Source: Malaciobacter pacificus (GTDB taxonomy: Bacteria > Campylobacterota > Campylobacteria > Campylobacterales > Arcobacteraceae). Taken from it: DNA of 64,000 nt. The notes under the pieces are model-generated. The model was not told the DNA's origin. It worked only from the letters and a program-made list of their open reading frames with translations, and made no database searches. The position numbers and the translations under genes were made by a program. Positions 49,381-56,374 of this stretch are shown one piece after another. The stretch's first letter is position 1. Every line of letters starts with the position of its first letter. The stretch lies in contig NZ_CP035928.1 of the NCBI RefSeq assembly GCF_004214795.1, forward strand, positions 1,922,001 through 1,986,000, read 5' to 3'.

Positions 49381-49953
49381 CTATTTCGTTATTTCTATAA
49401 AGTGTTTAAATTCTTTTAACTTCATATTTTTTGTTCTTATTGGTAAAAAATAAGTAATTATTAATATTAAAATTAAATTTATTAATATACAGTAAATTAT
49501 TAAATCAAAATTCTTATATTTACTAAAATATATTAATTCAAAATATTTTGTAATAAATAAAGTAATGAATGTTACTAATGATGTTGTTAAAGTTGTTATT
49601 AAAATAATTATAGTAGGTTTATGTATAAAAGTCATATTATTTTGTTCAATTTCATAGTCTATTCGAGTTAATATCATTTTTTTATTTATTTTATATCTTT
49701 TTAATTCATTTCTAAATAATATATACCTACATCCCATCCAATATGATTTATCTTTTTCAATAAGTCTTATATCATGTGGAAATATTTTCTTAAATCTTTC
49801 TACTATTTTTTTAACTATTAAGTATATCAATAAACAGAATGTAATTCCACTGATCAAAAGAATAAAATTCGTATTCTCATTTCTAATTATTGAGGTGCTT
49901 ATACTTACTATAACTTGTAAACTTATTAACTTAACTTTCGCACCTAAAACCAA
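49381..49953 (-). pseudogene. 3' part of IS-split membrane-protein gene
   Basis: Chromosomal sequence starts at 49929. Joined to 51608-51494 across the IS, with one copy of TTATTAA removed, it restores a frame of about 218 codons (FLGLI-SLQVIVSIS). The protein has four hydrophobic helices in two pairs and a basic loop between. No family recognised. The IS end supplies an in-phase TTG at 49953 (VLGAKVKLIS), as in copy 2. Confidence 0.82.
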
Positions 49954-51493
49954 GCAATTTTCCAGTCACATCTCTTAATAGATCAATGATAGCTGTAAAA
50001 TCCTCATTTCTATTGACAACTTCTTCAATTTTTGCAATCTCATCTAAAATAGCTAAAAATGCTTGCATAGCTATTGCTAGAGTATGAAGTTCACATTCTA
50101 AATCTTTAAACAATCCACCAATTGTTTTAGGTTCATTGCTGATACGATTTATATAGCTAACAACATTGTATGTAAAAAAAGATAGTGTAATTCTGGCTAT
50201 CAAAGCTTCATAGATTCGATTCTCTTCTTTTCCGAATCCAAAGTGTTCACGAAGTTCTTTATACCCTTGTTCTATATCCCATCGTCTTTTATAAATATCT
50301 ATAATCTCTTCATCACTAAGTATAAGATTGGTTGATACGATTGGTATTAAATTCTCTTTTGTTTTTATAAAAACAATTTTTAATTTACCAGCTTTTTTAT
50401 GTTCAACTATGGTTGAAAAATACTCAAACTTTATCTTTTTGCCATATTGACCCATCTTGATAGATTTAAGCTTTTTAAATTTGTTATAGATGCCATCAAG
50501 GGTCTTTTTCTCTCCTGTAAAATTCCATATCCTGTCATTGTTTACCATTCTTGAAATGACTTGCAATCCAAGTTCATTCATAGTTTCTATAAATACAGGT
50601 TTAGAATACCAGCTATCTACAAGCAGATAATCTGCATATATACCACTAGCTACTGCTCTTTTAATCATCTCTATAGCAATTTGTGATTTCCCTTTTAAGC
50701 TTTCCAATCTTCGCTTATGTGCATTGGTTCGATGATCAATAATATTTGTAAACTCTTCTATCTTTACCCTTGCATAACTGTTCATAGCAATTGCAAAGTC
50801 CAACATAAAATTTGAATAACCATCACTATAGTTTAGTGATACAACATTTACACCTCTGATTTTTCTCTTTGCTTTATTGCTCCAAAGGTTGTCACAACTT
50901 CCCTCTATATTTTTACCAACTTTATCTTCAACAGTATCATCAAGTATAAGAACTCTTACTAGCTTTGAATCTTGCACTTTATGAAGTAGTGATAAGATCT
51001 TTAAAGAACTAAGAGATAATAGTTTTCTCCAATTATAAGAAGTATTGGAAAGTAATCGATAATATACATCTTTTTTGAAACTATCATTACTTTGATCCAT
51101 AAAGGTTGATATTTTTTTATTCATAACCAGCATATATACAAAATGTAATACAACCATATGAACAGCAACTCCCTCTTTTTTAGAAAAATTGCTCTTGGTT
51201 AAAATAGTTTTCATATTTAACAAACGTAATGTTTCATAGATTGGATTTTTTAACTTATCGTTTATAATACCGATGATCTTGGATTCTATCTGCATTCTTA
51301 CCCTTTAATATAATAGATATTATAGCTAAAAGTGCCTATTTAAGGGCTTTATTGAGAGTTCAAAATAGAAAAATATCATAGAAAAACAACTAAATTATTT
51401 TTATGTCAACAAGGATAAGATTATTAACTAAAGGAGTAATGTTTTAGGGAGATTTAGCTACAATTTTAATCAATTTAACGTGCGAAAGTTAAG
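49930..51493 (-). mobile_element. IS4-like insertion sequence, complete copy 3
   Basis: The element is 1,564 bp with the same 14-bp terminal repeats as copy 2 (49930-49943 and 51480-51493). Here the flanking duplication is 7 bp, TTATTAA (49923-49929 and 51494-51500), against 8 bp at copy 2; the 7-bp reading also restores the frame of the split gene. Its transposase protein is identical to copy 2. Confidence 0.95.
49931..51295 (-). CDS. IS4-like DDE transposase
   Basis: This is the complete 454-residue transposase of copy 3, with the catalytic residues given for copy 2 (D119/D120, D227, E342). No premature stop or frameshift is present, so this copy should be active. ATG 51295; the stop is in the terminal repeat. 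Confidence 0.92.
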   Translation of the reverse strand: MQIESKIIGIINDKLKNPIYETLRLLNMKTILTKSNFSKKEGVAVHMVVLHFVYMLVMNKKISTFMDQSNDSFKKDVYYRLLSNTSYNWRKLLSLSSLKILSLLHKVQDSKLVRVLILDDTVEDKVGKNIEGSCDNLWSNKAKRKIRGVNVVSLNYSDGYSNFMLDFAIAMNSYARVKIEEFTNIIDHRTNAHKRRLESLKGKSQIAIEMIKRAVASGIYADYLLVDSWYSKPVFIETMNELGLQVISRMVNNDRIWNFTGEKKTLDGIYNKFKKLKSIKMGQYGKKIKFEYFSTIVEHKKAGKLKIVFIKTKENLIPIVSTNLILSDEEIIDIYKRRWDIEQGYKELREHFGFGKEENRIYEALIARITLSFFTYNVVSYINRISNEPKTIGGLFKDLECELHTLAIAMQAFLAILDEIAKIEEVVNRNEDFTAIIDLLRDVTGKLLGFRCES

Positions 51494-51608
51494 TTATTAA
51501 TCCTAAAAACCATACTAATAAGTGTACTTTTTTAAAAACTGCAAATACATTTGATTTTTTGTAAATATCATAAACTTGATAGTAATCAATTTTTTTTTTG
51601 AACTTCAC
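51494..51608 (-). pseudogene. 5' part of IS-split membrane-protein gene
   Basis: GTG at 51608, with GGAG ten bases upstream, opens a 38-codon frame (KFKKKIDYYQVYDIYKKSN ... VHLLVWFLGLI) that is cut at the IS junction and continues at 49929. The last residues form the first half of a transmembrane helix. The 147 bp upstream (51609-51755) show nothing but the divergent small gene's leader. Confidence 0.75.
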
Positions 51609-51755
51609 GATTTTTTTTCTCCAAAATTATAATTTTAGATAATACTATAAAAAATTACTCATAATTAAATATATTACATTATGCAAGATATTTTATACTT
51701 CTAAGAAAAACAAGCTATTATTTATAATAAATTTTAATGAAAGGAGGTAAATATA

Positions 51756-51887
51756 ATGGGATTAAAGCCAGGTCCAAAACGTATTGCTGATTCTACAGGT
51801 AAACCAGATAGAAGACAAAGAGATAATAAAAATACTCCAGGTAATACACCAAGTTTAAAGCCATCAAAAAGTACAAAGAAAAAGTAA
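51756..51887 (+). CDS. Small basic Pro/Lys-rich protein
   Basis: The 43-residue protein (MGLKPGPKRIADSTGKPDRR at its start, SKSTKKK at its end) has a strong AAGGAGG eight bases upstream and a hairpin terminator right after its stop, so it looks like a real one-gene unit. It has no hydrophobic segment and is highly basic and likely disordered, suggesting nucleic-acid binding. I do not recognise the family. It sits convergent with the relaxase-like gene. Confidence 0.7.
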   Translation: MGLKPGPKRIADSTGKPDRRQRDNKNTPGNTPSLKPSKSTKKK

Positions 51888-51899
51888 AATTTGTATTTA

Positions 51900-51927
51900 T
51901 TAAAGAGGGTGTTTTCACTCTCTTTAA
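51900..51927. terminator. Bidirectional terminator between small basic gene and relaxase gene
   Basis: A 12-bp stem TTAAAGAGGGTG / CACTCTCTTTAA (one G-U) with a TTTT loop lies 12 bases after the small gene and immediately after the relaxase-like stop at 51929. Confidence 0.8.
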
Positions 51928-51928
51928 T

Positions 51929-53659
51929 TTATAATTTATAATCCTCATTTTGTTTACTTTCAGACCTAATCAACTCTCTTAAATTATCTGCAGCTTCTTT
52001 TTTATCATCATTACTTGATGATTGTTTTTCATTTTCAATTGATACTTGCCTTTTCACTTCATTTATAAATTGTTCTGTACCTCTAATATGAAGATTATTT
52101 AAATCCCATCCTTTAGCTTTTGCAACTTCTAACATCAATTTAACATTTTCAACTAAATTTGCATTACTTTTATTTGATTTAATTCTTTGACCTTCATCTG
52201 TAATATGAATGTCTTTTTTCTTGTTAATAAACTCTATGTGTCCTTGTTCAATCTTTTTAATATAGTAATTTTCTAGATTTATATCTGGCACTATATTGTA
52301 AATTTTATAGAATATTTTTTCCTGATAAGTTTTCTTTTTTAGTGGTACATAAAAATTTATTTTTGCTTCATAACTATAAAAATTAATTTTATCTTCAATA
52401 TTCTCTTTTTGACTATTTTGTTTATATGCATCCGTGAAATTTTGATATGATAAATTTAAATTTGAAAAATGTACTGTATAAGATTCATTATCTTTTTCAA
52501 ATGTAAATCCTACTCTTGATCTTTTTCTATTAATTGTTTTTGCTTTAAATTTGATATTCTGGTATCCAATATCATTCATCAACTCTAAAAAGTTTTTATC
52601 ATTTTTACATAATTTTAGGACTTCATTAACATCATTTGAAACATGATAATTTAGACTTAATTTATATTTATCTTTTTTATCAATCTTTTTTTCAATCTCA
52701 ACTTTTGTATCATTTAAATCAAAATTTAACTTTTTAAATACATTTCCTCTTTTCTCAAGTTCTTTAATAATAGGATTATTAAATCCATAGTTATACTCAA
52801 TGTATGCTCTAATAAACTTATTAGATCTATCTTTTATTAATGGTTTTACTAACTCTTCATTGCCAGTATTTATAATGTCTAAATATTTAATCTGTTCCTG
52901 GTTTAAATACAGTGGAAAATGTTCAGTTCTTAAATTTTTACCTTCATAGTGAAAATCAATATTTTGTCTAATAAGTCTTTGTTGGAAATCCGTCATACCT
53001 TTTATATAATATTGTATATTTTCAGTTTTTTTATATTGTTTTATAAAATCTTCAATATATTTATTAACTGTTCCATTTACAATTAAAGCTTTAAAATAAT
53101 TATCATCAACTCTTTTTGTGAACCAAGTAAATTTAGTAGCTTTTTGTTTTAAAATTTTATCTTTTTCACTATCTACATTCTCATCAAAATTAAATACCAG
53201 GTTATGATTAGCTGCAACTTCAGTAATCATTCTTCTAAGGTTTAAATATCCAATTCCAAGTTTTGTACTCTTACCATATTTATTTTTTAATTTAGAGGGT
53301 ATTAATAAATGAAAATGCGGTTCAACTTCATAATTCTTAGAATTTATAGAATCACTATCTGTATTATGATAAGCAGTTAATACTTGTGATAAATCTAAAC
53401 TCATTTTTCTTTTAGGTCTAGTTTTACCTTGTGATTCTTCAAATTTATATTCATAACTAACTAAATTATCAAAAAAAGATTGCATAACTCTATCTATATC
53501 TTTTTGATTCTTGCAATTGTGATTAATTATTAGTTGGCTCTTATCTACTGAAAAAGTAAAATGTACATTTTTATCATCTGATAGATTAAATGTATTAGGC
53601 AAATTATTACTTACAATAGCTGCATGATCTAAAATATGACTCTCAAGATTCCAACTCAT
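51929..53659 (-). CDS. HUH relaxase-like protein with LPD7 domain
   Basis: The 576-residue protein has an HUH-type metal motif PHFHLLIPSKL at about 116-126. Its C-terminal LPD7-like module (about 485-550) reads IEFINKKKDIHITDEGQRIK, then MLEVAKAKGWDLNNLHIRG, a domain typical of relaxases and other mobile-element proteins. A relaxase nicks oriT and pilots the strand during conjugation. The catalytic Tyr is not identified, and the HUH motif is not at the very N-terminus. The divergent TraK-like gene and the inverted repeats between them support the role. Confidence 0.65.
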   Translation of the reverse strand: MSWNLESHILDHAAIVSNNLPNTFNLSDDKNVHFTFSVDKSQLIINHNCKNQKDIDRVMQSFFDNLVSYEYKFEESQGKTRPKRKMSLDLSQVLTAYHNTDSDSINSKNYEVEPHFHLLIPSKLKNKYGKSTKLGIGYLNLRRMITEVAANHNLVFNFDENVDSEKDKILKQKATKFTWFTKRVDDNYFKALIVNGTVNKYIEDFIKQYKKTENIQYYIKGMTDFQQRLIRQNIDFHYEGKNLRTEHFPLYLNQEQIKYLDIINTGNEELVKPLIKDRSNKFIRAYIEYNYGFNNPIIKELEKRGNVFKKLNFDLNDTKVEIEKKIDKKDKYKLSLNYHVSNDVNEVLKLCKNDKNFLELMNDIGYQNIKFKAKTINRKRSRVGFTFEKDNESYTVHFSNLNLSYQNFTDAYKQNSQKENIEDKINFYSYEAKINFYVPLKKKTYQEKIFYKIYNIVPDINLENYYIKKIEQGHIEFINKKKDIHITDEGQRIKSNKSNANLVENVKLMLEVAKAKGWDLNNLHIRGTEQFINEVKRQVSIENEKQSSSNDDKKEAADNLRELIRSESKQNEDYKL

Positions 53660-53671
53660 AAAATTCTCCAG

Positions 53672-53737
53672 AGTGTGCGAAGCACACTAAAATATGAAGT
53701 ATTTTATCAATTTCAAGCCCTCAAGTCAAGTGAGGGC
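53672..53737. other. Candidate origin of transfer (oriT)
   Basis: Two perfect inverted repeats lie just upstream of the relaxase-like start: AGTGTGC-gaa-GCACACT (53672-53688) and GCCCTCA-N7-TGAGGGC (53717-53737). They are GC-rich islands in AT-rich DNA. Paired hairpins next to a relaxase gene are typical of oriT. The nick site cannot be fixed by eye. Confidence 0.5.
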
Positions 53738-53788
53738 AATGGCTCATTTATATTTTATTTTAAAATCATTTATTTACAAACAATAAAC

Positions 53789-53849
53789 AAATAATAATAC
53801 AATAACTAAATATCTATTTAACAATAAATTAAATAATAATACGATAACA
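53789..53849. repeat. Two 18-bp direct repeats in front of the TraK-like gene
   Basis: AAATAATAATACaATAAC at 53789-53806 and AAATAATAATACgATAAC at 53832-53849 differ at one base and start 43 bp apart (about four helical turns). They probably bind the TraK-like protein or an autoregulator. The rest of the 242-bp gap is AT-rich. Confidence 0.5.
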
Positions 53850-53901
53850 TTAATTAAATGTACAACATATAACAAATAACAACCGTAAAAAGGATATTTA
53901 A

Positions 53902-54390
53902 ATGAATTCTTTAAAACTAGCAGAAAAATTTAATAAAAAAGCACCTGCTAATCAAAAAAAATCTAAACTTGACCAACATAATGAAGCAATTAAATATTTA
54001 TTAGATAACAATCATAGTTTATTATCAATTCAAAATTTTTTAGAGAATGAGTGTAAATGTAAAGTTGCTTATTCTACACTTAGAGATTATTGCAACAGAA
54101 GATTTAACAATAAAAGTGAGAGTGAAATCGCTGCTAAAAAATATGAAGAGATTAAATTACATTGTGCCAATTTAATAAAAAAATATTTTGACGAAGAAGA
54201 AAAAAACAAAACAAAATCAATTATTGAAGTAATAAATTTTTTTGTTAAAAAATCTGTTAACAAAAGTTTGCAAAATACTACAGTAATTAATAATCCTTCA
54301 ACAAATATATCAAATGAAACTGATGATACGAATACAGTTTCAGATTTTGTAAAAATTATGAATCAAAACAAAAATAAAACTTTTGGATAA
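53902..54390 (+). CDS. TraK-like DNA-binding protein
   Basis: The 162-residue protein has an N-terminal segment (about 24-65; HNEAIKYLLDNNHSLLSIQN, then KVAYSTLRDYCNRRF) that matches the helix-turn-helix pattern of TraK-type oriT-binding and plasmid-mobilisation accessory proteins (VxYSTFxxYxxR). The rest is helical with a polar tail. It is divergent from the relaxase-like gene and could bind the repeats between them. ATG 53902 follows AAAGGAT. Confidence 0.6.
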   Translation: MNSLKLAEKFNKKAPANQKKSKLDQHNEAIKYLLDNNHSLLSIQNFLENECKCKVAYSTLRDYCNRRFNNKSESEIAAKKYEEIKLHCANLIKKYFDEEEKNKTKSIIEVINFFVKKSVNKSLQNTTVINNPSTNISNETDDTNTVSDFVKIMNQNKNKTFG

Positions 54391-54503
54391 AAATATTGCA
54401 TTTTGATAGATTTCTTAATTTCTGAAAAATATTAGTGTAAAATTGATTATGAATCAAAGCTTAAATACATACGATTTTTCACTAATTTTCACTAAGGATT
54501 AAT

Positions 54504-55115
54504 ATGTCTAAATTAAATAATAGATTAAAAAGAGTATTAGAATCTATTACGGATATAGATTTTATCTTAAAAGAAAAAATTGAAGATAAAATTTTAAAAG
54601 CTGCACTTAATATGAATATAATAATCATTTCTGAACAATTTACAAAATTAAAAGATGACAATGAATTTAATATATTAAAAAACTTTTCAAATGAAAATTT
54701 AAAAGCTATAGATAAAATAAAAGATTCTATTTTAAATGATTATGAAAACTCTAATATAAATGATTTTATTCAAAATATATTACCTGGTATTAAAAACTCA
54801 ATAATTTATTTAAATAAATTTGGAATACAAATTATCATGAATGAAGAAAAAATTATAAATGATAATAAATATGATTTGCATTTAATATATAAAGAAATAG
54901 ATAGACTTGCAGAGTTTGCAGGAATGAAAAAAATAGATAAACATAACTATATTTCTAAAAATGATTCTCCTAGTGAATTGGGCTGTTTTATCTTTAGTAA
55001 CTTACAAGAATGTGAATGGTTTATGGATAATGTTAAAAAGATAACTTGGTTTGATCCTGAAGATGGTATTCAAGATGTTCTTGAACATATAAAAAGTAAG
55101 AGAGATAGAAAATGA
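54504..55115 (+). CDS. HepT-like (inactive HEPN) protein with extra C-terminal domain
   Basis: The 203-residue protein's first ~110 residues follow the HepT/DUF86 pattern (RLKRVLESITDIDFILKEKI, ALNMNIIIISEQFTKL). Where HepT has the RNase motif R-N-x-L-x-H-x-Y, this protein reads K-D-S-I-L-N-D-Y, so the catalytic Arg and His are both lost. The last ~70 residues (GMKKIDKHNYISKNDSPSEL ...) are unrecognised. The frame may once have continued into 55093-55434. No nucleotidyltransferase partner (MntA) is beside it. Confidence 0.5.
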   Translation: MSKLNNRLKRVLESITDIDFILKEKIEDKILKAALNMNIIIISEQFTKLKDDNEFNILKNFSNENLKAIDKIKDSILNDYENSNINDFIQNILPGIKNSIIYLNKFGIQIIMNEEKIINDNKYDLHLIYKEIDRLAEFAGMKKIDKHNYISKNDSPSELGCFIFSNLQECEWFMDNVKKITWFDPEDGIQDVLEHIKSKRDRK

Positions 55116-55434
55116 AAAATATTTTGATAATTTAAGAGATTTTGAAAGAGAGTTATATCCTCTTTTATTAGATAGAGATACTAAAATTTGGAAAAAATTA
55201 GCAAATGATGAAACTCTTTCAAAACAAGCAAGAATTAGAAGTGCATATTTATATGTTTATTTATCAAAAACACCTCTAAAACTAAATTTTGATATTGAAG
55301 AGTTTAGAAATCAGTTTTCTTTTTATCATGGAAATAGATGTGCAGATGGGGATGGTTATGCAAGGTTATTTGGGTTAAAAAATGGTTTAGATAATATGAG
55401 ATTTAATCAGTTTAAAAACACAGGTGGGTTTTAA
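55093..55434 (+). pseudogene. Out-of-frame open stretch continuing the preceding gene
   Basis: An open frame of 113 codons (YFDNLRDFERELYPLLL, IWKKLANDETLSKQARIRS, SFYHGNRCADGDGYARLFG) has protein-like composition but no ATG, GTG or TTG near its 5' end. It overlaps the end of the 54504 gene in a different frame. The overlap contains AGAGAG; one extra AG unit would fuse both frames into one protein of about 312 residues. So this is either a frameshift break or a shift-expressed extension. No family recognised. Confidence 0.5.
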
Positions 55435-55481
55435 ATTCAAAATTTAAAAATTATAATAATAAAACAAAAAAAGGTTTATTT

Positions 55482-55904
55482 ATGGATGAAAAATTAGAAG
55501 CAAATTATGAGATACAAGTTTTTAGAAAAAGTGATAGTAAATTTATAGATAGTTATTATCTTTATAGTGATGATAAATCAACTGCATTAAATGAAGGAAT
55601 TAAACACTATGAAAATTTATATCCTATTAGTGATTATAATTTTGTAGTTGAATATTGGGGTGAATTTGAAAGTGATAGAGGGTTTGAGATGTCTTTGGAT
55701 TCTGAATTACATAGTAATCTTGATACAGAGAAATTATCGAATTTACTAAATAATTTGTCTGAAAATTCATCAATTGCAAACGATTTAAAATTTGCGAATG
55801 AACAGATTATTGAAATTAAAAACTCTAATTTATCAGCTCAAGAAAAAGAGTTTCAAATTAAAGTTTTAAATGAGACTATTGAAAATCTTAGAGAAATTCA
55901 ATAG
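55482..55904 (+). CDS. Hypothetical protein
   Basis: The 140-residue protein has a mixed alpha/beta N-terminal half (YEIQVFRKSDSKFIDSYYLY, YNFVVEYWGEFESDRGFEMS) and a helical C-terminal half. It is acidic, with no membrane segment or signal peptide. ATG 55482 follows AAAAAGG. No family recognised. It is the last plus-strand gene after the TraK-like gene. Confidence 0.65.
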   Translation: MDEKLEANYEIQVFRKSDSKFIDSYYLYSDDKSTALNEGIKHYENLYPISDYNFVVEYWGEFESDRGFEMSLDSELHSNLDTEKLSNLLNNLSENSSIANDLKFANEQIIEIKNSNLSAQEKEFQIKVLNETIENLREIQ

Positions 55905-55920
55905 CCTTTTAGATGATAAA

Positions 55921-56337
55921 TTATTTTAGTAATTCTCTTTTTTTACGTTCATACTCTTCTTGAGTAATCGCACCTTTTTCTTTTAAATCAAAGTAATAAT
56001 TCAAGTCTTTTTTTGTTTCATTATTATAATTTGGATTATAATATTTGTTAAAAATCTCTTGTGCTACATTTGAATAAATTGGTAACCCCTGTTTTCTTCT
56101 ATATCTTCTAACTAAAAGTTCTAAAATTATAAGGGGTACTAAAAGTGAAGAATATATAATTATATTATCAGTTACAAAATCTCCAGTGATAATAAGTTCA
56201 AGTTTATTTGTATTAAAAAATCTTATAAAAGTTAATACCCCTCCAAAAAATAAGTAAGCGTAAATATATAAAAATATTCTTGCAACAATATTGGCTACAT
56301 ATACTCCATGTTTTTTTTCTACTTCTTGTAAAGTCAT
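55921..56337 (-). CDS. Two-helix membrane protein with SHOCT domain
   Basis: The 138-residue protein has hydrophobic helices at about 20-42 and 50-75, and a C-terminal SHOCT motif (DLKEKGAITQEEYERKKREL). SHOCT modules are short and often end membrane or mobile-element proteins. It is the last gene of the membrane/transfer operon, 37 bases after the large polytopic protein gene. Confidence 0.75.
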   Translation of the reverse strand: MTLQEVEKKHGVYVANIVARIFLYIYAYLFFGGVLTFIRFFNTNKLELIITGDFVTDNIIIYSSLLVPLIILELLVRRYRRKQGLPIYSNVAQEIFNKYYNPNYNNETKKDLNYYFDLKEKGAITQEEYERKKRELLK

Positions 56338-56374
56338 ATTTATTCCTTATTTTATTTTTAAAATGAAGTAGTAG

